Positions 8,125-17,171 are shown, numbered from the stretch's first letter. The stretch is 64,000 nt of DNA from Thermus hydrothermalis (GCF_022760925.1 NZ_JAKTNT010000003.1:62001-126000); one strand, 5' to 3'. Numbers and translations: made by a program. The notes: generated from the letters alone by a model not told the origin.

Positions 8125-8189
8125 GCCCCCAATTTTAGGCAAACCTAAATCCCGGGGCAAGCCCGCTTTGGGGTATCCTGAGATAAGGT

Positions 8190-9254
8190 ATGCTGGATAA
8201 GCTTGCGCGCCTAGAAGAAGAGCACCGGGAGCTGGAAGCGCTCCTTGCCGACCCCGAGGTCCTAAAGGACCCCAAGCGCTACCAGAACCTTTCCCGGCGC
8301 TATGCGGAGATGGGGGAGATCATCGCCCTCATCCGGGAGTACCGCAAGGTCTTGGAGGACCTCGAGGGCCTAGAAACCCTCCTGGAAGACCCCGACCTGA
8401 AGGAGGAGGCCAAGGCGGAGAAGGAACGGCTTCTTGCCCGGAAGGAAGCGCTAGAAAGGGAGCTTGAGCGCCACCTCCTGCCCAAAGACCCCATGGACGA
8501 AAGGGACGCCATCGTGGAGATCCGGGCCGGCACCGGGGGGGAGGAGGCGGCCCTTTTCGCCCGGGACCTTTTGGAGATGTACCTCCGCTTCGCCGAGGAG
8601 ATGGGGTTTGAAACGGAGATCCTGGACTCCAACCCCACGGACCTAGGGGGCTTCTCCAAGGTGGTCTTTGAGGTGCGGGGTCCGGGGGCCTACGGCACCT
8701 TCAAGTACGAAAGCGGGGTCCACCGGGTGCAACGGGTTCCGGCCACGGAAACCCAGGGGCGGATCCACACCTCCACGGCCACGGTGGCCGTCTTGCCCAA
8801 GGCGGAGGAGGCGGACTTCCAGCTCAACATGGACGAGATCCGCATTGACGTGATGCGGGCCTCGGGGCCTGGGGGGCAGGGGGTGAACACCACGGACTCC
8901 GCCGTGCGGGTGGTGCACCTGCCCACGGGGATCATGGTCACCTGCCAGGACTCCCGGAGCCAGATCAAGAACCGGGAGAAGGCCCTCATGATCCTCAGGA
9001 GCCGCCTTTTGGAGATGAAGCGGGCGGAGGAGGCGGAAAAGCTCCGCCAGACCCGCCTGGCCCAGATCGGCACCGGGGAGCGCTCGGAGAAGATCCGCAC
9101 CTACAACTTCCCCCAGTCCCGGGTCACGGACCACCGCATCGGCTTCACCACCCACGACCTCGAGGGCGTCCTCTCGGGCCACCTCCAGCCCCTTTTGGAG
9201 GCCCTCAAGCGGGCCGACCAGGAGCGGCAGCTGGAGGCCATGACGGAAGCGTGA
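8190..9254 (+). CDS. prfA: peptide chain release factor 1
   Basis: RF1 terminates translation at UAA and UAG. 354 residues; the codon-reading tripeptide PAT is in RVPATETQG and the GGQ catalytic loop in SGPGGQGVNTTDSAV. The PAT (not SPF) marks RF1 rather than RF2. The ATG at 8190 has TATCCT 10 bases before it, so any leader is only a few bases. A Nudix gene follows with overlapping stop/start. Confidence 0.97.
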   Translation: MLDKLARLEEEHRELEALLADPEVLKDPKRYQNLSRRYAEMGEIIALIREYRKVLEDLEGLETLLEDPDLKEEAKAEKERLLARKEALERELERHLLPKDPMDERDAIVEIRAGTGGEEAALFARDLLEMYLRFAEEMGFETEILDSNPTDLGGFSKVVFEVRGPGAYGTFKYESGVHRVQRVPATETQGRIHTSTATVAVLPKAEEADFQLNMDEIRIDVMRASGPGGQGVNTTDSAVRVVHLPTGIMVTCQDSRSQIKNREKALMILRSRLLEMKRAEEAEKLRQTRLAQIGTGERSEKIRTYNFPQSRVTDHRIGFTTHDLEGVLSGHLQPLLEALKRADQERQLEAMTEA

Positions 9255-9721
9255 TGCGCCGCGAGATCCTGGTGGTGGCGGCCATCCTCCTGGACCGCCA
9301 GGGCCGGGTCCTCTTGGTGGGGAACGACTGGGGCCGCCGGGGCCAGGTGCGCTATACCCTTCCCGGGGGCACGGTGGAGCCCGGGGAGACGGTCTTGGAG
9401 GCCTTGGCCCGGGAGGTGCGGGAGGAAACGGGCCTTTGGGTCAAGGCGGTGGAGCACCTGGCCTACGTGATCCAGGTGGAGGACCGGCGCAAGAACGAGC
9501 GCACCCTGGCCATGGCCTTCAAGGCCAGCTACGAGGGGCTTTTAAACCCTAAGGACCCCGATGGACACATCGTGGAGGCCCGCTTTTTCACCCCGGAAGA
9601 GGTGGCGGTCAAGCTTTCCGGGCACCGCCCCTTGCAGGAGCCCCTTTTGGATTACCTTTCAGGGGAGCGGGGGCGGTTTTACGCCTACACCGGCTGGGGC
9701 CAACCGGGGGTGCGGGTCTAG
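9254..9721 (+). CDS. Nudix hydrolase
   Basis: 155 residues with the Nudix box GGTVEPGETVLEA followed by REVREETG. The upstream segment binds an unknown nucleoside diphosphate derivative. Start at ATG 9254 (or the GTG one codon earlier), overlapping the prfA stop, so co-translated with RF1. Its stop shares CTAG with the convergent zinc-ribbon gene. Confidence 0.85.
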   Translation: MRREILVVAAILLDRQGRVLLVGNDWGRRGQVRYTLPGGTVEPGETVLEALAREVREETGLWVKAVEHLAYVIQVEDRRKNERTLAMAFKASYEGLLNPKDPDGHIVEARFFTPEEVAVKLSGHRPLQEPLLDYLSGERGRFYAYTGWGQPGVRV

Positions 9722-10383
9722 GGGCCGAGTTTCCGCTTGAGGTAGCTAAGAAGCTCCTCCAAGGTCTTCCTTAGGGCCCGTTGCTCCTCCGCCAGGACCT
9801 CCAGGGGGTCCTTGGGGGCCTCGGTGCCGCTAAAGGTCTTGAAGAGCAGGGTGGGGTTGCCGCACCGGGGGCAGGCCACCTCCGTTGGCCGCACCGAGGG
9901 GGCGTAGAAGACCCGGGCCCCGCACCGGGGGCAGAGGAGGTACTTGGCCCCCAGGGCCTCCCCTTTGCGTACCGCTTCCGCCAGTTCCCTGGCCTCTTCC
10001 TGGGGAAAGCCCAGGAAGTAGTCCTCCCCCACGGGGACGAGGCCCAGGCTTTCCTCGGTGCTCCTTAGGTCGCCCCGCTTGCCCTCGGGCACCTCCCAGG
10101 TATAGCCGTTCCAACGGAAGTGGCGGAGGTGCTTTCGCCCCTCCAGGTCCTCTATCTCCACGATGAGTTGGAGGTTTGGGTCCTTGGGGTAGTAGAAAAG
10201 GCGCACCCCCTGGACGCCGGAAAGGCTTTTGGTGCGGGGGAGGGTGTAGCTCAAAGGCCCGTCGCCCTTGGCGGGGTAGCCCACCAGGCGCTCCAGGTCG
10301 TAGAGGGTGAGGCCGGGGCGCTCCATGTCCCCGAAGAGGAGGCGTTCCACGTAGCGGAAGGCGGCCTCGAGGCCTGGGTCCAT
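9718..10383 (-). CDS. zinc-ribbon protein of unknown function
   Basis: 221 residues. The N-terminal half has no known motif; residues about 150-180 hold two CPRCG knuckles ([10 protein letters not shown] and [10 protein letters not shown]) forming a zinc ribbon, followed by a charged coiled-coil tail. ATG 10383 is supported by TAAGAT (10390-10395) ending 6 bases before it. Divergent from the ene-reductase gene. Confidence 0.7.
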   Translation of the reverse strand: MDPGLEAAFRYVERLLFGDMERPGLTLYDLERLVGYPAKGDGPLSYTLPRTKSLSGVQGVRLFYYPKDPNLQLIVEIEDLEGRKHLRHFRWNGYTWEVPEGKRGDLRSTEESLGLVPVGEDYFLGFPQEEARELAEAVRKGEALGAKYLLCPRCGARVFYAPSVRPTEVACPRCGNPTLLFKTFSGTEAPKDPLEVLAEEQRALRKTLEELLSYLKRKLGP

Positions 10384-10431
10384 AGGCAAATCTTACCATG
10401 CGAGAAAGGGTTTCTTGGCAATAATAGGCGC

Positions 10432-11481
10432 ATGCCTCTCCTCTTTACCCCTCTAGAGCTTCGCGGCCTGCGGCTAAAAAACCGCCTTGCCATGTCCCCC
10501 ATGTGCCAGTACTCGGCCACGGAGGACGGGAAGGTGACGGACTGGCACCTCCTCCACTACCCCACCCGGGCCCTGGGGGGCGTGGGGCTCGTGCTCCTCG
10601 AGGCCACCGCCGTCCTCCCCGAGGGGCGCATCAGCCCCTTTGACCTGGGCATCTGGTCGGAGGACCACCTCCCGGGGTTGGCGGAGCTGGCCCGCCGCAT
10701 CCGGGAGGCGGGGGCGGTGCCGGGCATCCAGTTGGCCCACGCCGGGCGCAAGGCGGGGGTGGCGCGGCCCTGGGAAGGAGGAAAGCCCTTGGGCTGGCGG
10801 GTGGTGGGGCCAAGCCCCATCCCCTTCGCCGAGGGCTACCCCGTGCCCGAGCCCCTGGACGAAAGGGGGATGGAGCGGGTCTTGGAGGCCTTCGTGGAGG
10901 GGGCGAGGCGGGCCCTTAGGGCGGGCTTCCAGGTGGTGGAGCTCCACATGGCCCACGGCTACCTCCTCTCCTCCTTCCTCTCCCCCTTGAGCAACCAAAG
11001 GGAGGACGCCTACGGGGGGAGCTTGGAAGGCCGCATGCGCTTTCCCCTACGGGTGGCCCAGGCGGTGCGGGAGGCCCTGCCCGAGGAGGTTCCCCTTTTC
11101 GTGCGCCTTTCCGCCACGGACTGGGCGGAAGGGGGGTGGGGCCTGGAGGACACCCTGGCCTTCGCCCAAAGGCTCAAGGCCCTGGGGGTGGACCTTTTGG
11201 ATCTCTCCAGCGGGGGCGTGGTGCCTTGGGTGCGGGTGCCGGTGGCCCCAGGCTTTCAGGTGCCCTTCGCCGATGCCGTGCGCAAGCGGGTGGGGCTTCG
11301 CACGGGGGCCGTGGGGCTCATCACCACCCCGGAGCAGGCGGAAACCCTCCTCCAGGCGGGAAGCGCCGACCTCGTCCTCCTGGGGCGGGTGCTCCTTAGG
11401 GACCCCTACTTCCCCTTGCGGGCGGCTCAGGCCCTGGGGGTCAAGGCGGAGGTCCCGCCCCAGTACGCCCGGGCCTTCTAG
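10432..11481 (+). CDS. NADPH-dependent ene-reductase of the old yellow enzyme family (YqjM/CrS type)
   Basis: A 349-residue FMN TIM barrel reducing activated C=C bonds. It shows the thermophilic-like OYE signature with the redox-tuning Cys in SPMCQYSA (about 25) and the substrate-binding [11 protein letters not shown] pair. The sequence is very close to the remembered T. scotoductus chromate reductase CrS. A long upstream extension of the frame is rejected: AATAAT at 10420-10425 ends 6 bases before ATG 10432. Stop shares CTAG with the convergent regulator. Confidence 0.93.
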   Translation: MPLLFTPLELRGLRLKNRLAMSPMCQYSATEDGKVTDWHLLHYPTRALGGVGLVLLEATAVLPEGRISPFDLGIWSEDHLPGLAELARRIREAGAVPGIQLAHAGRKAGVARPWEGGKPLGWRVVGPSPIPFAEGYPVPEPLDERGMERVLEAFVEGARRALRAGFQVVELHMAHGYLLSSFLSPLSNQREDAYGGSLEGRMRFPLRVAQAVREALPEEVPLFVRLSATDWAEGGWGLEDTLAFAQRLKALGVDLLDLSSGGVVPWVRVPVAPGFQVPFADAVRKRVGLRTGAVGLITTPEQAETLLQAGSADLVLLGRVLLRDPYFPLRAAQALGVKAEVPPQYARAF

Positions 11482-11765
11482 CCCTTAAGGAGGGCCAAAA
11501 GGGCTTCCCGGTGGGCCAGGTAGGCGGCCCGCCCTTGGGGGGTGAGCCGGACCCAGGTCTTGGGCTTCCTTCCCACGAAGCCCTTCCGCACGGCCACGTA
11601 CCCCGCCTCCTCCAGCTTCTGCAGGTGGCTTGCCAGGTTGCCCTCGGTGAGGCCAAGGGCGTTTTTTAGCCAGGAGAACTCCACTTCGGCCTCCTCCCCC
11701 AGGGCGGCCAGGAGGGCCATGAGGCGGAGGCGGGTTTCCTGGTGGATTAAGGGGTCCAGCGCCAT
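11478..11765 (-). CDS. winged-helix transcriptional regulator
   Basis: 95 residues, a single MarR/ArsR-like winged helix: [17 protein letters not shown], then recognition helix [17 protein letters not shown] and wing [10 protein letters not shown]. The start is ATG 11765, which overlaps the end of the membrane-protein gene by 19 bases. It is the last gene of the operon starting at 12717 and likely represses that operon through the palindrome at 12746-12759. Confidence 0.85.
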   Translation of the reverse strand: MALDPLIHQETRLRLMALLAALGEEAEVEFSWLKNALGLTEGNLASHLQKLEEAGYVAVRKGFVGRKPKTWVRLTPQGRAAYLAHREALLALLKG

Positions 11766-12298
11766 ACGAGCCGCACCCCCAAGAGGAGAGCGAGAAAGCC
11801 CACCAGGGCCATGCCCCATGCCCACCCGTCGGGAAAGACGCGAAGGAGGAGGAGGGCGAGGAGGAATAGCCCCAAGCCGCCAAGGAGGAGTTCCCGCACC
11901 TTCCAAAGGACCCCGGTGAGGGCGAGGCCGAAGGCCACGAGGCTTACCAGGAAGCTTTGGCCCTCGAGGCCCTTAGGGGGCAGGAGGAAGGCCCAGTGAA
12001 GGAGGTAAAAGAGGGCGAGAAGCCCCCAGAGGGCGAAGACCAGGAGGCCCCGCTCGCTCCGCACCGCTTCCCTTTGCCGGAAGCCCAGGTAAAACGTGAG
12101 CAGGGTGGCCAGGGGGGCGGTGAGGGCGAAGAAGGGCCCAGCCCACGCCGGGTGGAGGGCCTGGAGGAGGTAGCCCAGGGCCCAGACCCCGCCCCAAAGG
12201 ACCAGGTACCACCCCCCGAGGAGGGCGAGCCTGAGCCGCGCCGCCTGCGCGCTCCTTTGGGCGGCCTGGAGGAGGTGTTGGGCCTCTTCCCGCCTCAC
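11747..12298 (-). CDS. integral membrane protein in regulator operon
   Basis: 183 residues; a short charged N-terminus (EEAQHLLQAAQRSAQAARLR) followed by about five membrane helices. No family recognised. GTG 12298 overlaps the upstream stop as GTGA, and its 3' end overlaps the wHTH gene, so all three genes are translationally coupled. Sensor or transporter roles are both possible. Confidence 0.65.
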   Translation of the reverse strand: MRREEAQHLLQAAQRSAQAARLRLALLGGWYLVLWGGVWALGYLLQALHPAWAGPFFALTAPLATLLTFYLGFRQREAVRSERGLLVFALWGLLALFYLLHWAFLLPPKGLEGQSFLVSLVAFGLALTGVLWKVRELLLGGLGLFLLALLLLRVFPDGWAWGMALVGFLALLLGVRLVWRWTP

Positions 12299-12717
12299 GG
12301 CCTCCCTCCCCCCAGGAGAAGCCTCAGGTAGAAACCCCCGAAGGTGGGGGCGTGGGTGTAGCCCACCCCAAGCCCCACCGCCCAGCCGCCTTCCCCCCTC
12401 GGGAAGTAGAAGGCCCGCACCCCCAGGTCCAGGAGGAACCCTCCTTGGTTGCCCCCTTCCCCGCCCCCAAGGCCCAGGCCAGGCAAGAGGTAGAAGCCCT
12501 CCCCCAGGGAAAGCCAAGGCCCCACCACCAGGGCGCCCCCCCTGCCCCCGGGCCCGCCCCAGGCCTCTCCCCCCAGGGCCAGGCCTTGGAAGGTGCCGAA
12601 CCCCCCGCCGCCCCCTTGGAACCCGCCTCCGTAGCCCAGGAAGCCGTAGCCCAAGGAGCCGCCAAGGGCCTGGGCGCTCAGGGCCAGCGCCGCTACCCAG
12701 AAGGCCATGCGCCGCAT
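12295..12717 (-). CDS. exported glycine-rich protein, possible small outer-membrane barrel
   Basis: 140 residues: a signal peptide (RMAFWVAALALSAQALG), a run of Gly/Phe/Tyr repeats, then alternating segments such as FYLLPGLGLGG, LGVRAFYFP, VGYTHAP and GGFYLRLLLGG that look like beta-hairpins of a small outer-membrane barrel. ATG 12717 has AGGAGGT 5 bases upstream, among the strongest ribosome sites here. First gene of a three-gene operon. Confidence 0.6.
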   Translation of the reverse strand: MRRMAFWVAALALSAQALGGSLGYGFLGYGGGFQGGGGGFGTFQGLALGGEAWGGPGGRGGALVVGPWLSLGEGFYLLPGLGLGGGEGGNQGGFLLDLGVRAFYFPRGEGGWAVGLGVGYTHAPTFGGFYLRLLLGGGRP

Positions 12718-12737
12718 ATTCACCTCCTACAAAATAC

Positions 12738-12766
12738 TTTGTATCGCAAAGTCCTTTGCTTTTCAA
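12738..12766 (-). promoter_or_regulatory. promoter with palindromic operator for the wHTH operon
   Basis: On the minus strand: TTGAAA (12761-12766), a 17-base spacer, TACAAA (12738-12743). The spacer contains the perfect palindrome GCAAAG-NN-CTTTGC (12746-12759), placed as a repressor site between -35 and -10. Confidence 0.65.
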
Positions 12767-12804
12767 GAGGTGCGGGGCGGGGAGGGCTTGGGTAGACTAG
12801 GCCC

Positions 12805-13764
12805 ATGCGGGCGATCCGGGTACACGAGGTGGGCGGGCCCGAGGTGTTGCGGCTGGAAGACCTTCCCCTTCCCGAGCCGGGGCCAGGGGAGGTGTTGGTG
12901 CGGTTGGAGGCCATCGGGGTCAACTACATTGACACCTACAAGCGGAAGGGCCTTTACCCTATGCCCCTCCCCTTCACCCTGGGGGAGGAAGGGGCTGGGG
13001 TGGTGGAGCGGGTAGGGGAAGGGGTGTTGGGGGTGCGCCCGGGGGACCGGGTGGCCTTCGCCAACGTGCAAGGCGCTTACGCCGAGTACCAGCTCGTCCC
13101 CGCCGAGCGCCTGGTGCCCATCCCCGAGGGGCTTAGCCCCAAGTTGGCGGCGGCGGCCCTCCTCCAGGGGATGACCGTGCACTACCTCCTGAAGAGCACC
13201 TACCCCGTGGGGCCGGGAACCCAGGTCCTGGTGCACGCCGCCGCGGGGGGTGTGGGCACCCTCCTCGTCCAGTGGGCCAAACGGCTTGGGGCCACGGTCT
13301 ACGCCACGGCCAGCACCGAGGAGAAGCGGGCCCTGGCGCGCTCCTTGGGGGCGGACTACGCCCTTCCCTACGAGGGCTTTGCCCAGGCGGTGAAGGCCCT
13401 TTCCGGGGGCGGTGTGGACGTGGTCTACGACGGGGTGGGGCAGGCCACCTTTCTGGAGAGCCTCGAGGCCCTCCGCCCCCGGGGCTACCTGGTCCTCTTC
13501 GGCCAGTCCTCCGGCCCCGTGCCGCCCCAGGACCCCCAGATCCTGAACCGCAAGGGAAGCCTCTTCCTCACCCGCCCCACCCTCCACCACTACACGGCGA
13601 GCCGCAAGGAGCTCCTCTGGCGGGCGGGGGAGGTCTTCCAGGGGGTGCGGGAGGGGTGGCTTAAGGTCTTGATTGGGGCCGAGTTCCCCTTGGAAAAGGC
13701 CAAGGAGGCCCACGAGGCCCTGGAGGGGCGGAAGACCACGGGGAAGGTCCTCCTAATCCCCTAG
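12805..13764 (+). CDS. NADPH:quinone oxidoreductase, MDR family
   Basis: 319 residues of the zinc-independent medium-chain dehydrogenase/reductase family, zeta-crystallin/QOR branch: GroES-like N-terminal half (GVNYIDTYKRKGLYP) and a Rossmann half with HAAAGGVGTLL. Reduces quinones by one electron with NADPH. ATG 12805 has TAGACT (12793-12798) 6 bases before it. Convergent with the PfkB kinase, overlapping by 12 bases. Confidence 0.9.
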   Translation: MRAIRVHEVGGPEVLRLEDLPLPEPGPGEVLVRLEAIGVNYIDTYKRKGLYPMPLPFTLGEEGAGVVERVGEGVLGVRPGDRVAFANVQGAYAEYQLVPAERLVPIPEGLSPKLAAAALLQGMTVHYLLKSTYPVGPGTQVLVHAAAGGVGTLLVQWAKRLGATVYATASTEEKRALARSLGADYALPYEGFAQAVKALSGGGVDVVYDGVGQATFLESLEALRPRGYLVLFGQSSGPVPPQDPQILNRKGSLFLTRPTLHHYTASRKELLWRAGEVFQGVREGWLKVLIGAEFPLEKAKEAHEALEGRKTTGKVLLIP

Positions 13765-14652
13765 GAAGCGGGCCTTCCAGGCCCTAAGGCCTTCCTCGGG
13801 CAGGTAGGCCCCCCGCACGGTGCAGGCCAGGGCGGCGAGGGCCATGGCCCCCCTTAGGCTTTCCTCCAGGTCCTCCGGGGTGAGGGAGGGGAGGCTTGCC
13901 TTGCCGTAGCCTTTCCGCAGGAGGAGGGCGAGGAGGCCCGCCGTGAAGCTATCCCCCGCCCCCACGGTGTCCGCCACCGCCACCCTTTCCGCCGGCAGGC
14001 GCACCTCCTTTTCCCCCAAGAAGGCCAAGGCCCCCTCCTCCCCCAGGGTGAGGACCTTGAGGGGTGGAGGAAGCCCCCTTACCCCTTCCACCGGGCCTTC
14101 CGGGAAGAGGAGGCGGGCGTCCTCCAGGGAAAGCTTCAGGAGGTCCACCCGTCGTAGGTAGCTTTGGATGCGCGCCCGCTCCTCCCCCGTGGGCGGGTGG
14201 CGCAGGTTGGGGTCGTAGGAGAGGAGGGCCCCTTCCGCCTCTTCCACAAGGGCCAGGACCCCATCCGCCGTGCGCCCTTCCAGGGCGAAGAGGGAGCCGA
14301 AGTGGAAGGCCCTCGCCCCCTTTAGGGCCCCCTTCGGGGGGCGGAAGGCCCCTTGGAAGGGGCGGTGGAAGCTATAGGTGGCGTTACCCCCTTCCAGGCG
14401 CACCAGGGCGAGGGGCATGGGGCCCTCGTGGCGCACGAGATGGGCTTCCAAGCCCCTTCGGGCCATTTCCTCCTCGCTCCAACGGGAGAGCCAGTCCGTG
14501 CCCACCTCGGAGAGGAAGCGCACGGGAAAGCCGAGCCGGGCCAGGGTGGTGGCGGTGTTCAGGGCCGAACCTCCCAGGACCCCGGTGAAGCGCAAGGGGT
14601 TTTCCCCCTCCAGGATGAGGTCCACCAGGACCTCGCCGCAAAGGGCCAGCAT
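13753..14652 (-). CDS. PfkB-family carbohydrate kinase (fructokinase-like)
   Basis: 299 residues with GGSALNTATTLARLG near the N-terminus and the PfkB catalytic motif DTVGAGDSFTAGLLA (Asp base about 245). Likely phosphorylates a sugar such as fructose or 2-keto-3-deoxygluconate; substrate undecided. ATG 14652 lies 6 bases after GATAAT (14659-14664), so leaderless. Divergent from the tungsten oxidoreductase. Confidence 0.85.
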   Translation of the reverse strand: MLALCGEVLVDLILEGENPLRFTGVLGGSALNTATTLARLGFPVRFLSEVGTDWLSRWSEEEMARRGLEAHLVRHEGPMPLALVRLEGGNATYSFHRPFQGAFRPPKGALKGARAFHFGSLFALEGRTADGVLALVEEAEGALLSYDPNLRHPPTGEERARIQSYLRRVDLLKLSLEDARLLFPEGPVEGVRGLPPPLKVLTLGEEGALAFLGEKEVRLPAERVAVADTVGAGDSFTAGLLALLLRKGYGKASLPSLTPEDLEESLRGAMALAALACTVRGAYLPEEGLRAWKARFLGD

Positions 14653-14674
14653 AGGTCCATTATCCCCGAATGGC

Positions 14675-14705
14675 TTCACATTCTTCCCCGGGAAAGTGGT
14701 ATAAT
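14675..14705 (+). promoter_or_regulatory. promoter of the aldehyde:ferredoxin oxidoreductase gene
   Basis: TTCACA (14675-14680), a long 19-base spacer holding a near-palindrome TTCCCCGGGAA (14684-14694), then TATAAT (14700-14705). The predicted mRNA has a leader of about 70 bases before ATG 14783, unusual among the leaderless genes around it. Confidence 0.55.
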
Positions 14706-14782
14706 CCACCCCGAAACCAGGGCAACCCCGTGCGGTCTTCATGGCGCCCTTTGCCTTTATCCCGCCCTCAGGAGGTGTGAGA

Positions 14783-16609
14783 ATGCTTGGAGGATATGCC
14801 CACAGGATCGCCCGTATAGACCTCACGAGCGGCAAGGTGGAGTACTTTGCCCCCGACCCCAAGGACCTGGAGATGTACGTGGGGGGCCGGGGCCTTGGGG
14901 TGAAGTACGTGTTTGAGAACGGCCCCCAGGTGGACCCCTTTAGCCCGGACAACCTCCTGGCCATCATGAACGGCCCCCTCTCCGGCACCCGGGCCAAGAT
15001 GTCGGGGCGGCTCGCCGTGGTCACCAAAAGCCCCCTCACGGGCACGGTCACGGACAGCCACATGGGGGGTTGGACCGCCGCCAAGCTGAAGTGGGCGGGG
15101 TTTGACGGCCTCCTCATCAAGGGGGCTTCGGAGAAGCCCGTCTACCTCCTGGTGAAGGACGGGGAGGTGACCCTCCACGACGCCAGCGACCTCTGGGGCA
15201 AGACCACCCACGAGGTGCACCGCATCCTCCGCGAGCGGCACGGGGAGGAGGCGGACGTGATGGCCATCGGCCCTGCCGGGGAGAACCGGGTGCGCTTCGC
15301 CAACTGGATCAACAACGACGAGCGGGCGGCGGGCCGCGGGGGCACCGGGGCGGTGGCGGGGAGCAAGCGGCTCAAGGCCATCGTGGTGGTGGGCAAGCAG
15401 GACCACATGCCCCAGCCCAAGGATCCGGAGCTTTGGCGGGAGGCGGACCGGCTGGCCTCCGCCACCATCAACGACCCCAAGAACGTCACCGCCCCCAAGA
15501 AGGGCGGGCTTTCCCTCTACGGCACCAACGTCCTCATGAACATCACCAACGTCATGGGGGCCCTGCCCACCTTTAACGCCCAGCACACCTGCATAGACGG
15601 GGTCCAGACCATCTCCGGGGAGTACATCCGGGAGCACCGCCTCATCAAGGACAACACCTGCCATGCCTGCCCCGTGGCCTGCAAGAAGATGGTGGAGGTG
15701 CACGTAAACGGCAAGACCATCCGCTTTGAGTCCTACGAGTACGAGTCCGCCTGGGCCCTGGGGGCCCACGCCGGGCACACGGACACCGACTGGACGGGCT
15801 ACGCCATCTACCTCTGCAACGCCTACGGCATGGACACCATTGAGGCGGGCAACGCCATCGCCGTCCTCATGGAGGCCACGGAGAAGGGCTACTACACGGG
15901 GGAGGACGGGATCCGCTTCGGGGACAAGGAAGGGGAGATCCGGATCCTCGAGGCCATCGCCCTCCGCAAGGGGGTGGGGGACATGCTGGCGGAAGGCCCG
16001 GCCCGCTTCGCCAAGGCCATCGGCCATCCCGAGATCTCCTTGGAGGTGAAGGGCCAGTCCATCCCCGCCTACGACCCCCGGGGCCTCAAGGGCATGGGCA
16101 TCGCCTACGCCACCTCCAACCGCGGGGCCTGCCACCTCCGGGCCTACACCCCGGCCTCCGAGATCCTGGGGGTGCCCTACAAGACCGACCCCTTGGCCTG
16201 GGAGGGCAAGGGCAAGCTCACCAAGCTCTTCCAGGACCTTTCCGCCTTCACCGACTCCCTGGACCTCTGCAAGTTCAGCCAGTTCGCCGAGGGACCCGAG
16301 GAGTACGCCAAGCAGCTTGCCGCCTACTGGGGCCGCCCGGTGACCCCGGAGGAGATCCTGACCATCGGCGAGCGCATTTACAACCTGGAGCGCTACTACA
16401 ACAACCTGGCGGGCTGGGCCGAGGGCTCGGACTACCTGCCCAAGCGCTTCCTGGAGGAGGCCTCGGACTGCGCCGGCTCTAAGGGGCAGCGCACGGAGCT
16501 GGACCTCATGTTGGAGGAGTACTACCGGGAGCGGGGCTGGGAAAAGGGCGTGGTGCCCAGGGCGAAGCTCGCCGAGCTCGGCATCCTCTCCCAGGCGGCG
16601 GACGATTAA
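14783..16609 (+). CDS. aldehyde:ferredoxin oxidoreductase, tungsten enzyme
   Basis: 608 residues, full length for the AOR family. Oxidises aldehydes to acids and reduces ferredoxin, using a tungsten bis-pterin centre and one [4Fe-4S] cluster. The N-terminal beta domain opens HRIARIDLTSGKVEY; cluster cysteines are in CHACPVAC (about 292-299) and DLCKF (about 493). ATG 14783 is preceded by AGGAGG about 7 bases upstream; earlier in-frame starts lie in the leader. Followed by a hairpin and a MoaD-fusion gene likely serving its cofactor. Confidence 0.93.
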   Translation: MLGGYAHRIARIDLTSGKVEYFAPDPKDLEMYVGGRGLGVKYVFENGPQVDPFSPDNLLAIMNGPLSGTRAKMSGRLAVVTKSPLTGTVTDSHMGGWTAAKLKWAGFDGLLIKGASEKPVYLLVKDGEVTLHDASDLWGKTTHEVHRILRERHGEEADVMAIGPAGENRVRFANWINNDERAAGRGGTGAVAGSKRLKAIVVVGKQDHMPQPKDPELWREADRLASATINDPKNVTAPKKGGLSLYGTNVLMNITNVMGALPTFNAQHTCIDGVQTISGEYIREHRLIKDNTCHACPVACKKMVEVHVNGKTIRFESYEYESAWALGAHAGHTDTDWTGYAIYLCNAYGMDTIEAGNAIAVLMEATEKGYYTGEDGIRFGDKEGEIRILEAIALRKGVGDMLAEGPARFAKAIGHPEISLEVKGQSIPAYDPRGLKGMGIAYATSNRGACHLRAYTPASEILGVPYKTDPLAWEGKGKLTKLFQDLSAFTDSLDLCKFSQFAEGPEEYAKQLAAYWGRPVTPEEILTIGERIYNLERYYNNLAGWAEGSDYLPKRFLEEASDCAGSKGQRTELDLMLEEYYRERGWEKGVVPRAKLAELGILSQAADD

Positions 16610-16623
16610 GCCTTCTTCCAAGG

Positions 16624-16647
16624 CCCCGGCCCTCGAGGGGGCCGGGG
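16624..16647. terminator. GC hairpin after the tungsten oxidoreductase
   Basis: Perfect 9-base arms (16624-16632 and 16639-16647) with a 6-base loop, followed only by TTT. Probably a weak terminator; the next gene has its own -10 immediately downstream. Confidence 0.6.
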
Positions 16648-16661
16648 TTTAAACTGGCCCT

Positions 16662-17171
16662 ATGCCCAAGGTGAACCTTTACGCCACCTTCCGCGACCTC
16701 ACGGGGCAAAGCCACCTGGAGGTGGAGGGCAGGACCGTGGGGGAGGTGTTGGAGAACCTGGTCCGGGCCTACCCCAAGCTAAGGGAGGAGCTCTTTGAGG
16801 GGGAGGCCTTGGCGGAGCGGGTTTCGGTCTTTTTGGAGGGGCGGGACGTGCGGTATTTGGCGGGGCTTGCCACCCCCTTGGGCCCGGACGCCACCTTGGA
16901 CCTTTTCCCCCCGGTGGCGGGCGGGGCGCCGGAGGCCACCTTCGGGGCGCTTCCCCCGTGGCTTTTGGAGGAATACCTGGTTTCCTGGGGCGGGAGGAAG
17001 CTGGAGGAAGGCCACTACGCCCTTCCCGGGGCCACGGTCCGCTTCGCCGAGGCCGAGCCCCTAAGGGTGGGAAGCCTGAGCGTGCCCCAGCTTTGGGTCC
17101 AGGTGGAGGGGGAGGAGGCGGAGGCCTGGTTTAACCGCATCGCCTTCGCCGCAAGCCGCGGGGGCGGCTAA
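16662..17171 (+). CDS. MoaD-like protein fused to an extra C-terminal domain
   Basis: 169 residues. Residues 1-87 are a ubiquitin-like MoaD domain (VNLYATFRDLTGQ opener, ending LFPPVAGG, where MoaD normally stops with Gly-Gly). A further domain of about 80 residues follows (PPWLLEEYLVSWGG ... LWVQVEGEEAEAWFNR) and itself ends GGG. MoaD carries the thiocarboxylate used to build molybdopterin; here it lies directly after a tungsten-pterin enzyme. ATG 16662 is leaderless, 6 bases after TAAACT (16650-16655). Confidence 0.75.
   Translation: MPKVNLYATFRDLTGQSHLEVEGRTVGEVLENLVRAYPKLREELFEGEALAERVSVFLEGRDVRYLAGLATPLGPDATLDLFPPVAGGAPEATFGALPPWLLEEYLVSWGGRKLEEGHYALPGATVRFAEAEPLRVGSLSVPQLWVQVEGEEAEAWFNRIAFAASRGGG

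Noticed and set aside
10120-10431. N-terminal extension of the ene-reductase
   Set aside because: It overlaps the divergent zinc-ribbon gene and the ene-reductase promoter; the family starts at MPLLFTPLE.
14768-16621. 617-codon open frame opposite the tungsten oxidoreductase
   Set aside because: Antisense frame produced by GC-rich codon bias; low-complexity Gly/Val/His composition, no ribosome site or promoter.
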